Source: Gemmatimonadota bacterium (lineage in GTDB: Bacteria > Gemmatimonadota > Gemmatimonadetes > Gemmatimonadales > Gemmatimonadaceae). Taken from it: DNA of 6,271 bases. The stretch lies in the NCBI GenBank assembly GCA_947475795.1, contig CANJOX010000192.1:1-6271 (forward strand), read 5' to 3'. Made by a program: the position numbers and the translations under genes. Below are positions 1-6,069 of the stretch, piece after piece. Numbering within the stretch: position 1 is the stretch's first letter; the number at the start of each line of letters is the position of its first letter. A model generated the notes under the pieces. The model made no database searches and had not been told where the DNA came from. It saw only the letters and a program-made list of their open reading frames with translations.

Positions 1-314
1 CATCCGCTAAGCGCGCGTCGCCCACACAAAGGCCGGCGTCCGCTCGGAGCGTGTCGCGCACACCCGGCCGCGGCACGAACGCCGGATGCGCTGCGCCCTG
101 TGCATCCGTTCCCCCGCGGCCGCCACCGCCAGGGCGCGACGGGGGTCCCTGCAGCCGCCTCTGCGTGGGAGGGGCCGGCGCCGGAGCGAAGCGACAGGCG
201 CGCGGCCATCCCCGCGCAGCAAGCGGCGAAAGGGATCCGCCCGCTCGCGCCCGATGCGGCCACACCGAAGCCGCGGCTACTTGCCAGTCGCCGTCCGACC
301 GGCAGCTTCCACGA
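1..314. other. Upstream region with no supportable gene
   Basis: Open frames cross this stretch on both strands, but their products are low-complexity Arg/Pro/Gly/Ala-rich strings without a recognisable fold. The frame that continues into the serine hydrolase is open from 51. Its codons at 51-314 have only about 72% G/C at third positions (my hand count, 63 of 88), the same as the background, against about 91% (52 of 57) in the first codons after 315. So it behaves as non-coding DNA and probably holds the promoter or leader of the serine hydrolase. A TAA at 8-10 on the plus strand could end an upstream gene, but too little is present to tell. There is a perfect 10-base palindrome at 175-184 (CCGGCGCCGG). 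I see no clear -10/-35 pair, tRNA or terminator. Confidence 0.6.
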
Positions 315-1709
315 ATGCTCACTTCCTGCTCCCGCCTGCTGGTCGCTGCCGCTCTGGTGGCGACCACCGTCCGCCCCGGCCACGCGCAATCGGCGCCCCC
401 CGCCTGGGCGGCCCGTCTCGACAGCGTCGCGCGGGCCGCGCTCACCAGCTCCAAGGCCCCCGGCGCCACCGTGGCCGTCGTCGCCGACGGCCGGCTCGTG
501 TATGCGCAGGGGTACGGCGTCGCCAATCTCGAGACACAGCAGCCCATGTCCGCCGACATGCTGCTGCGCGTCGGATCGGTCACGAAGATGTTTACGGGCC
601 TCATGCTGGCGGAACTCGCCGAACAGCGGCGCATCGACCTGATGCAGCCGATCGGCGCGCTGATCCCGTCGCTCGCCGGCAAACGCGTGGGGACGGTCAC
701 CACGCACCAGCTCATGACCCACAGCGCCGGATGGTTGGACAACGCGATCGCGTATGGCCGCATGGGTGAGGGGGCACTCGGCGAGGTGATGCGCGAGGTC
801 ACCGATACCATGTTCTACACCGAGGCCGGCCGGACCTTCTCGTACTCCAATCCCGGCATCTCGATGGCCGGGTACGTGGGCGAAGTCGCCGGCAAGAAGC
901 GCTTTGCCACGCTCGTGGAGTCGATGATTTTGCGTCCCGCGGGCATGCGTCTCAGCACCTTCAAGCCGCTGGAGGCGCTCACGTATCCCATCGCCATGGG
1001 GCATGAGGCCGGGACCGCTGGCGTGACGATGGTCCGACCGATGACGGAGAACACGGCGCAGTGGGCGGCCGGGTTTCTCTTTGCCACCGCGCCGGAGCTG
1101 GCGCGCTTCAGCATCGCCCTGATGAACGGCGGCACCGTCGAGGGCACGCCGGTCGTGTCCGCGGCGGCGATCCGGCGCCTTACCACCGGGTACGTCGCGC
1201 ACCCGGGCGGGTCGGGGCTCGACTCGGCCATGTACGGCTACGGCCTCATCGTCGGCCGCGCCGCCGGCGAGCGGGTGTGGACACACGGCGGATCGATCAA
1301 CGGCTACAATGCCACCGTGACCATGCTCCCCGACCGACGCGCCGCCGTGATCGTGCTCGTGAATGGCCCCGGGAGCGGCATTCAGGCGATCGAGCGGGAA
1401 GCCCTCGCCTTGGCGGTCGGGTACCGTCCCGGCGCGCCCGCGCCGGCGACCGGACGCACCGCCACGGCCGCCGAGCGCGCCGCACTGGTGGGACGCTACG
1501 CGCAGGGCGGCGTGCGGTGCGAGATTGTCGACGAAAACGGCGCCCTGTCGCTGCGGTGGGACGGCGTCCTGATGCCGCTCGCGGTGGCCGGTCCGTCAGA
1601 GCTCGTGGCCACGCCGCCCAACGGTGCGCCACGCCGCCTGTTCGTGCGCTACGATGGTGGGCGGGCGTCGTACCTGTATCTGGGATCGCGCGCCTACGCC
1701 CGGCAGTAA
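315..1709 (+). CDS. Secreted serine hydrolase, beta-lactamase (class C / PBP-like) family
   Basis: A 464-residue protein of the PF00144 family: serine beta-lactamases, DD-peptidases and esterases sharing one fold and an acyl-serine mechanism. Residues 1-24 form a signal peptide (hydrophobic LLVAAALVA core, cleavage after GHA), so it is exported. The catalytic motifs are in order: SVTK at 88-91 (nucleophile S88, K91), YSN at 177-179, and HGG at 324-326 in the place of the KTG box. From about residue 380 a separate Gly/Arg-rich beta segment resembles the small C-terminal domain often attached to these hydrolases. The start at 315 is chosen because the signal peptide begins there and third-position G/C rises there; the frame is open further upstream, without codon bias. 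There is no good Shine-Dalgarno sequence. The substrate cannot be read from sequence; HGG rather than KTG is common in esterase or peptidase-like members, so a resistance role is not implied. It converges on the thioesterase with a 27-base gap. Confidence 0.93.
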   Translation: MLTSCSRLLVAAALVATTVRPGHAQSAPPAWAARLDSVARAALTSSKAPGATVAVVADGRLVYAQGYGVANLETQQPMSADMLLRVGSVTKMFTGLMLAELAEQRRIDLMQPIGALIPSLAGKRVGTVTTHQLMTHSAGWLDNAIAYGRMGEGALGEVMREVTDTMFYTEAGRTFSYSNPGISMAGYVGEVAGKKRFATLVESMILRPAGMRLSTFKPLEALTYPIAMGHEAGTAGVTMVRPMTENTAQWAAGFLFATAPELARFSIALMNGGTVEGTPVVSAAAIRRLTTGYVAHPGGSGLDSAMYGYGLIVGRAAGERVWTHGGSINGYNATVTMLPDRRAAVIVLVNGPGSGIQAIEREALALAVGYRPGAPAPATGRTATAAERAALVGRYAQGGVRCEIVDENGALSLRWDGVLMPLAVAGPSELVATPPNGAPRRLFVRYDGGRASYLYLGSRAYARQ

Positions 1710-1731
1710 GGGGGCGCGAGGGATCCTGCCG
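1701..1731. terminator. Weak inverted repeat between convergent genes
   Basis: CGGCAG (1701-1706) and CTGCCG (1726-1731) form a 6-bp GC-rich stem that includes the last codons and stop of the serine hydrolase. It sits in the 27-base gap before the convergent thioesterase stop. The loop is long (19 bases) and no T-tract follows on either strand, so it is at best a weak or bidirectional terminator and may be chance. Confidence 0.22.
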
Positions 1732-1736
1732 TCAAC

Positions 1737-2165
1737 TCACGCCGGGTGCATGTAGGCCGCAAAGAGGGCCGTCATCTCCGGCGGGATGCGCGTAATGCGC
1801 CCCGTGTCGCGTGCAATCAGCGTCCAGAGTGACCGCCCACGCGCGAGCACGTGGTCATCGGTCGTGCGCACGATTTCGGTGAGCCGTTCGAACCGTCGCG
1901 AGTCCACCGCCCCGATCCACGTGCGCGCCACGATGGCGTCACCCAGCACGGCCTCCCGCCGGTAGTCGATCTCGTGGCGCGTGGCCACCCAGGCGTAGGT
2001 CTCCTTCATGGCGTCGGGAGCGCTGGCATTCCAATGAGCCAGCGCCACGTCGAAGATCCAGCGGAGGTACACCACGTTGTTCACGTGCTCATTGTCGTCG
2101 ATGTCGGTCGGCAGGACCGTGATCGGGATGTCGAACACCTGCAGGCCGTGGGTGGCAAACGACAT
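1737..2165 (-). CDS. Acyl-CoA thioesterase, 4HBT-type hotdog fold
   Basis: A 142-residue, single-domain cytoplasmic protein of normal length for the 4-hydroxybenzoyl-CoA thioesterase superfamily, which hydrolyses acyl-CoA to free acid and CoA and works as a dimer or tetramer. The signature is TDIDDNEHVNNVVYLRW at 20-36: the Asp cluster (D21, D23, D24) and the HVNN run before the central helix match the active-site region, and D23 is the likely equivalent of the catalytic Asp of the Pseudomonas enzyme. A second conserved block, RHEIDYRREAVLGD (63-76), is the usual strand-turn-strand with the GD pair. This combination is typical of a bacterial subgroup annotated simply as acyl-CoA thioesterase; the acyl chain is unknown. 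The ATG at 2165 has no clear Shine-Dalgarno sequence. The gene is divergent from the NTPase-transporter operon, with an 83-base shared upstream region, and convergent with the serine hydrolase. No membrane segment or signal is seen. Confidence 0.9.
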   Translation of the reverse strand: MSFATHGLQVFDIPITVLPTDIDDNEHVNNVVYLRWIFDVALAHWNASAPDAMKETYAWVATRHEIDYRREAVLGDAIVARTWIGAVDSRRFERLTEIVRTTDDHVLARGRSLWTLIARDTGRITRIPPEMTALFAAYMHPA

Positions 2166-2203
2166 GATCGGGGCGAATCGGGGGAGTCCGGGCCGGAAGT
2201 GCG

Positions 2204-2235
2204 GCCGTGGGGGTTGAGGTCTGTCGACCCACGGC
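2204..2235 (+). promoter_or_regulatory. Stem-loop just before the NTPase ribosome binding site
   Basis: In the 83-base gap between two divergent starts, GCCGTGGG (2204-2211) is the exact inverse complement of CCCACGGC (2228-2235). If two G residues (2209-2210) bulge out, pairing continues through 2211-2217 with 2224-2230 (one G-T wobble), giving 12 pairs around a 6-base loop. The stem ends one base before the GGAAG ribosome binding site of the NTPase. It could be a leader hairpin affecting translation of the operon, or an operator dyad serving either gene. No protein or ligand can be named, and no convincing -35/-10 pair is visible in the gap. Confidence 0.4.
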
Positions 2236-2240
2236 GGAAG
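2236..2240 (+). promoter_or_regulatory. Ribosome binding site of the NTPase gene
   Basis: GGAAG lies 8 bases before the ATG at 2249. It decides the start: a GTG at 2207 is in frame, but it falls inside the stem-loop, adds 14 residues with poor third-position G/C, and has no comparable purine run at proper spacing. Confidence 0.6.
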
Positions 2241-2248
2241 TTAGCACG

Positions 2249-3118
2249 ATGCGATTCTCCTCGGGACGAGCCCTCCGCGACCAGCCGGCCCATGCGGTCA
2301 CCTTCTTCGGCATGTCCGGCGTGGGCAAGACCACGCTGGCCGGCTTGCTGCAGAAGCACGACTGGTTCCAGTACTCCGTGGATTACCGCATCGGCACGCG
2401 CTACATGGACGAGCACATCGTTGACAACTTCAAGCGCGAAGCGATGCGGAATCCGTTCCTCCGCCAGCTGCTGCGCTCCGACTCGATCTACATCCGCTCC
2501 AACATTTCGTTCGAAAACCTCAGCCCGCTCTCCACGTACCTGGGGAAGCCCGGCAACCCCGAGCTGGGTGGACTGAGCTTCGCCGAGTACCGGCGGCGGC
2601 AGGCGCAGCACCGGCAGGCCGAGGTCCGCGCGCTGCTCGACGTCCCCGAATTCATCGAGCGCGCGAAGGACATCTACGGGTATTCGCACTTCGTGTGTGA
2701 TTCGGGGGGCAGCCTCTGTGAAGTGGTCGATGCCGACGACGACGCCGACGAGGTGCTGGCCTGCCTGGCGGCGCACACCATGCTCGTGTACATCCGCGGC
2801 ACGCCGGAGCACACCCGCATGCTCGTGGAGCGGTTCCGCGCGCACCCCAAGCCGATGTATTACACCCCGGCGTTTCTCGACGCCACGTGGCGCGGCTTCA
2901 AGGCCAAGCACGGCCTGTCCGACGACGATCAAGTGGACCCGGACGAATTCGCCGTGTGGGGCTTCGAGCAACTGCTGGCCCACCGCATTCCGCGGTACGA
3001 AGCGATCGCGGCCCGGTACGGATACACCATCGACATGCACGACATCCCCGCCGTACGGACCGAGTCCGATCTGCTCGACCTCCTTGAGCGCACCATCGAT
3101 GCGCAGGTGACCCCGTGA
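2249..3118 (+). CDS. Uncharacterised P-loop NTPase (ATPase or kinase-like) coupled to a KgtP-like transporter
   Basis: A 289-residue soluble protein with no signal peptide or membrane segment. A hydrophobic strand (AVTFF, 16-20) runs into a perfect Walker A, GMSGVGKTT (21-29), so it binds ATP or GTP. A hydrophobic strand ending in Asp (HFVCD, D151) is the best Walker B candidate and is followed by GGSLCE; another buried strand is LVYIRGT (179-185). The segment VDYRIGTRYMDEHIVDNF (44-61) and the block around 93-108 look like conserved family features, rich in charged and Gly/Pro residues. From memory, close relatives are annotated only as ATPase in other Gram-negative bacteria; I cannot assign a reaction. 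The single compact domain with an N-terminal P-loop is more like small-molecule kinases than ABC or AAA+ ATPases, since no ABC signature or sensor motifs are seen. Its TGA overlaps the next gene's GTG by 4 bases, so the two are probably made together. Confidence 0.88.
   Translation: MRFSSGRALRDQPAHAVTFFGMSGVGKTTLAGLLQKHDWFQYSVDYRIGTRYMDEHIVDNFKREAMRNPFLRQLLRSDSIYIRSNISFENLSPLSTYLGKPGNPELGGLSFAEYRRRQAQHRQAEVRALLDVPEFIERAKDIYGYSHFVCDSGGSLCEVVDADDDADEVLACLAAHTMLVYIRGTPEHTRMLVERFRAHPKPMYYTPAFLDATWRGFKAKHGLSDDDQVDPDEFAVWGFEQLLAHRIPRYEAIAARYGYTIDMHDIPAVRTESDLLDLLERTIDAQVTP
3105..3110 (+). promoter_or_regulatory. kgtP: Internal ribosome binding site of the transporter gene
   Basis: AGGTGA, a match to the 16S rRNA anti-Shine-Dalgarno sequence, lies inside the last codons of the NTPase, four bases before the GTG start at 3115. 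Together with the GTGA stop/start overlap this supports a GTG start and translational coupling. Confidence 0.6.
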
Positions 3119-4419
3119 CCGCTTCCGCTCCGATCGCCCCCAAGACCGCCAGCAGCCGGCTGCGCTCCATCGTCGGCGGGTCCGTCGGCAATCTGGTCGA
3201 GTGGTACGACTGGTACGTCTACTCGGCGTTCTCGCTGTACTTCGCGAAGAGCTTCTTCCCGCCCGCCAACCAAACGGTGCAGCTGCTGAATGCGGCCGCC
3301 GTCTTCGCCGTGGGCTTCCTCATGCGCCCCGCCGGCGGCTGGCTCATGGGACGCTACGCCGACAAGCACGGCCGACGCGCCGCGCTCACGCTGTCGGTGC
3401 TGCTCATGTGCGGCGGCTCGCTCCTCATCGCGATCACCCCCAGCTACGCACAGATCGGCGTGATCGCGCCGGCCATGCTCGTGCTCGCGCGACTGCTGCA
3501 GGGGCTCAGCGTGGGCGGAGAGTACGGGGCCAGCGCCACCTACCTCAGCGAAATGGCCGGCAAGACGCACCGCGGCTTCTGGTCCAGCTTCCAGTACGTC
3601 ACCCTGATCATGGGGCAGCTGCTGGCGCTTGCCGTGCTGTTGCTGCTGCAGCGCCTGCTCACCCCCGCCGAACTGGAGTCGTGGGGCTGGCGCATTCCGT
3701 TCATCGTCGGCGCCGCGTGTGCGGTGGTGGCGGTGGCGATGCGGCGTGGCCTCGAGGAAACCACCGCCTTCGAAAAGCACCGCGCGTCCGCGCCGCCGCA
3801 GAGTGCCGCCGCGACCATGCGCGGCCTGATGGCGCATCCGCGTGCCGTGTTGACGGTGGTGGGACTCACCGCCGGCGGCACGGTGGCGTTCTACACCTTC
3901 ACCACGTACGCGCAGAAGTTTCTCGTGAACACCGCGGGCTTCAGCAAGAGCGATGCGACGTACATCAACGCGATCTCCCTGCTGGTGTACATGATGCTGC
4001 AGCCGGCCGTGGGCGCGCTCTCCGACCGTATCGGACGCCGTCCGGTGCTCACCGCCTTCGGCGTCCTCGGCACGCTGGGCACGATTCCGCTGCTGACCAC
4101 GCTCGAAAGCGCCCGCACCGTACCGCAGGCACTCGGCCTGCTCATCGTCGCCCTGATCGCCGTGAGCGGCTACACCGCCATCAACGCCGTGGTGAAGGCG
4201 GAGCTCTTCCCCACCAGCATCCGCGCGCTCGGCGTGGGCTTCCCCTACGCCGTCACCGTGTCGGTGTTCGGCGGCACGGCCGAATACTTCGCGCTCTGGT
4301 TCAAGAACATGGGGCACGAGCGCTGGTTCTACTGGTACGTCACCGGCTGCATTCTCGCGTCGCTGGTCGTGTATGCCACCATGCCCGAGACGCGCGACGC
4401 CACCCACATGGACGAGTAG
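3115..4419 (+). CDS. kgtP: MFS 2-oxoglutarate/H+ symporter, KgtP-like (MHS family)
   Basis: A 434-residue inner-membrane protein, nearly the length of E. coli KgtP (432), with about 12 hydrophobic segments. It belongs to the metabolite:H+ symporter branch of the major facilitator superfamily and most likely imports 2-oxoglutarate with protons. Visible landmarks are GNLVEWYDWYVYS in the first helix (25-37); the loop 2-3 motif GRYADKHGRR (79-88); RLLQGLSVGGEYG (126-138), the family signature; WGWRIPF (190-196); the second-half repeat GALSDRIGRR (300-309); and KAEMFP-like KAELFP before helix 11. Recalled alignment with KgtP is close along the whole length, including FYTFTTY and KFLVNTAG (258-275), which favours KgtP over ProP, ShiA or citrate carriers, though substrate remains inferred. 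The start is GTG, overlapping the NTPase stop, so it is the second gene of an operon. The stop lies in a tandem repeat. Confidence 0.92.
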   Translation: MTASAPIAPKTASSRLRSIVGGSVGNLVEWYDWYVYSAFSLYFAKSFFPPANQTVQLLNAAAVFAVGFLMRPAGGWLMGRYADKHGRRAALTLSVLLMCGGSLLIAITPSYAQIGVIAPAMLVLARLLQGLSVGGEYGASATYLSEMAGKTHRGFWSSFQYVTLIMGQLLALAVLLLLQRLLTPAELESWGWRIPFIVGAACAVVAVAMRRGLEETTAFEKHRASAPPQSAAATMRGLMAHPRAVLTVVGLTAGGTVAFYTFTTYAQKFLVNTAGFSKSDATYINAISLLVYMMLQPAVGALSDRIGRRPVLTAFGVLGTLGTIPLLTTLESARTVPQALGLLIVALIAVSGYTAINAVVKAELFPTSIRALGVGFPYAVTVSVFGGTAEYFALWFKNMGHERWFYWYVTGCILASLVVYATMPETRDATHMDE

Positions 4420-4455
4420 CGGCGAGCCGAGTAGCGGAAAGCCGAGTAGCGGCGA
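4411..4455 (+). repeat. Three-copy 15-bp tandem repeat across the transporter stop codon
   Basis: Units at 4411-4425 (GACGAGTAGCGGCGA), 4426-4440 (GCCGAGTAGCGGAAA) and 4441-4455 (GCCGAGTAGCGGCGA) are directly adjacent. Units 1 and 3 differ at one base, 2 and 3 at two. Because the period is five codons, each unit supplies an in-frame TAG (4417, 4432, 4447). Unit 1 encodes the final Asp-Glu and stop of the transporter; units 2 and 3 fill almost the whole gap to the convergent stop at 4461. Each unit splits further into two similar 7-8 base halves. Unit 3 can form only a 4-bp stem (GCCG/CGGC, 5-base loop), so this is not an evident intrinsic terminator. Confidence 0.85.
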
Positions 4456-4458
4456 GCG

Positions 4459-6000
4459 CTAGGGACGCCAGACCACGTCGGCACTCGCATTGCCCACGCG
4501 GTCGATGGCGTTCACCACCACGCCATCGGTACCGGCGGTGGGCACGTCGGCCGTGAGCGTGGTGGCCGGCTGCAGCCGCTGCGACCACACCCCGTTGGAC
4601 CGCCAGCGGACCAGATACCATGACAGCGGTTCGCCACCCGCCGCCGTGATCGACGCGCGCCAGACGCCCCCCAACGACGTGACCGCCACCGACGGCGCCG
4701 GGGGCGCAGTGCCGTCCAGCCACACCGTCGCGGGCGGCACGGCGCGCGCGGCATACACGCCGCCAGACAGCAGCGTGCGCAGTCCGCCGCGATCGTCGCG
4801 CACCACGGTGGTGTTGTACAGCACCGTGCCCGTGGCCCCGCCGGCCACGGCGGCCTGCGTCCGCGCCAGCTGCACCTGCGACGCAATCTCCGAGGCCGCG
4901 TAGGCGCTGCTGCTGCCGTCGTTCACCCGATAGGCCGCCAGCCCGGGCCACAGGTGGCGACGCGCGCTGTTCTGCTGCCCCCACCAGGTGAGCAGCGCCC
5001 CGAAACTCTGTCCGGTGGACGCGATCGACCAGTACAGCTGCGGCGAGAAGTAGTCCACCCACCCGCGCTGCAACCACGTGCGCGAGTCGGCGTAAATCGA
5101 CCCATACGCATCGAGCCCCGTGATCCCCGCGGGGCTTCCGGGGCGCCAGATCCCGAACGGACTGATCCCCACGCGCACCGTGGGCGCGATCGCGTGCGAC
5201 TCACGATACAGCCGCTCCACGAAGCGGTTCACGTTGTCGCGGCGCCAGTCGCCGCGGGCGAGCGCGCCACCGCCGCGCTGATACACGGCGTACGTCGCGC
5301 TGTCGGGGAAATCGAGCCCCACGCAGCGGGTGTCCGGATACGGGTAGAAGAAATCGTCGAGGTGCACCGCATCCACGTCATAGCGGCGCAACACGTCGGA
5401 GATCACAGCAATCGCCTGATCCTGCACCGCGGCCTCGCCGGGATCGAACCAGAGTTGCGTGCAGTACGCGCGGGTGACATCGGGGCGGCGCTTGGCGAAG
5501 TGCGTGGCGGCCAGCCGCACGGTGTCACTGAGGTTGCCCGCACGGAACGGATTGAACCACGCGTGCACCTCGAGCCCCCGCCGCCGCGCCTCGGTGATCG
5601 TGTACGCCAGCGGATCGTACCCGGGGTCGCTCCCCTGCGTGCCGGTGAGCGCGCGCGCCCACGGCTCGAGCGTGGAACGGAACAGCGCATCACCCGCGGC
5701 GCGCACCTGCAGGACCACCGCATTCACCCCCGTCTGCTCGGCGGCGTCCAGAATGACACCGAGTTCACGCTGTTGCTGCGCCACGGACAGGCTGCTGCTC
5801 GACGGCCAGTCGATGTTGGCCACCGTGGCGATCCAGAGGCCGCGAAACTCGCGCGCAATCGTGGGCACACTGAACGCCGCCACCGGCGGCGTCACCGGCG
5901 GCGATGGCGGCGCCGTGGGGGCCGTGGGGGCCTCACCGGTGGCGCAGGCGCCCAGCCACAGCGCCGACAGCAGAATTGTGGTAGCCCGTGGCAATCGCAT
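4459..6000 (-). CDS. GHL10-family glycosyl hydrolase lipoprotein (DigH/YddW-like) with C-terminal FN3-like domain
   Basis: A 513-residue lipoprotein. Residues 1-19 are a type II signal peptide with lipobox LGAC (lipidated C19); the +2 residue is Ala, which favours the outer membrane in Gram-negatives. A Pro/Thr-rich linker (24-39) follows. The catalytic domain (about 50-400) is the glycosyl-hydrolase-like 10 TIM barrel (PF02638, formerly DUF187): REFRGLWIATVANIDWP (50-66), HAWFNPFR (146-153), WFDPGE (184-189), YDVDAVHLDDFFYPYP (207-222) with the D215-D216 pair as likely active-site acids, VGISPFGIWR (277-286) and DYFSPQLYW (316-324). E. coli DigH, of this family, cleaves peptidoglycan glycan strands stripped of peptides; B. 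subtilis YngK is similar in length. Residues about 432-513 look like a fibronectin type III module, which E. coli DigH lacks. The start at 6000 places the lipobox correctly; an in-frame ATG at 6117 would put 39 residues before the signal and overlap the divergent gene. The exact substrate is inferred. Confidence 0.92.
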   Translation of the reverse strand: MRLPRATTILLSALWLGACATGEAPTAPTAPPSPPVTPPVAAFSVPTIAREFRGLWIATVANIDWPSSSSLSVAQQQRELGVILDAAEQTGVNAVVLQVRAAGDALFRSTLEPWARALTGTQGSDPGYDPLAYTITEARRRGLEVHAWFNPFRAGNLSDTVRLAATHFAKRRPDVTRAYCTQLWFDPGEAAVQDQAIAVISDVLRRYDVDAVHLDDFFYPYPDTRCVGLDFPDSATYAVYQRGGGALARGDWRRDNVNRFVERLYRESHAIAPTVRVGISPFGIWRPGSPAGITGLDAYGSIYADSRTWLQRGWVDYFSPQLYWSIASTGQSFGALLTWWGQQNSARRHLWPGLAAYRVNDGSSSAYAASEIASQVQLARTQAAVAGGATGTVLYNTTVVRDDRGGLRTLLSGGVYAARAVPPATVWLDGTAPPAPSVAVTSLGGVWRASITAAGGEPLSWYLVRWRSNGVWSQRLQPATTLTADVPTAGTDGVVVNAIDRVGNASADVVWRP

Positions 6001-6069
6001 GCCATAGCTTCGCCCAGTCCGCAAGGTTTCGGAAGCCGCGTGTCCCCATCGCCTCCAACTGGTATTCGC
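6001..6069. promoter_or_regulatory. Divergent intergenic region
   Basis: These 69 bases separate the GHL10 lipoprotein start (minus) from the start of the partial exported protein (plus), so promoters for both probably lie here or overlap the coding ends. I see only a short 5-bp inverted repeat (GCTTC 6007-6011, GAAGC 6032-6036), and no convincing -35/-10 pair or strong ribosome binding site for either ATG. Confidence 0.35.

Noticed and set aside
7..222. Minus-strand open frame giving an Arg-rich 71-residue product
   Set aside because: Begins at TTG, has no recognisable domain or ribosome binding site, and such Arg-rich frames are expected by chance at this GC content.
51..314. In-frame 88-residue N-terminal extension of the serine hydrolase from a GTG at 51
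   Set aside because: It would bury the signal peptide inside the protein, is low complexity, and its third-position G/C (about 72%) is background level compared with about 91% after 315.
2214..2246. TTGAGG / TTAGCA as a -35/-10 promoter for the NTPase
   Set aside because: Spacing is too long (21 bases) and the start point would fall inside the coding region, past the ribosome binding site.
2929..4407. Long minus-strand open frame of 492 codons opposite the transporter
   Set aside because: Antisense shadow: its product is His/Arg/Glu/Gly-rich low complexity, while the plus strand encodes a complete KgtP-like protein.
3201..4556. Long plus-strand open frame of 451 codons in another frame of the transporter
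   Set aside because: Arg/Ala-rich shadow of the transporter frame with no domain; it reads through the tandem repeat only because its frame misses the TAGs.
5881..5935. Short GGCGGCG and GGGGGCCGT direct repeats in the lipoprotein gene
   Set aside because: They simply encode the Pro/Thr/Ala-rich linker after the lipidated Cys; ordinary low complexity.
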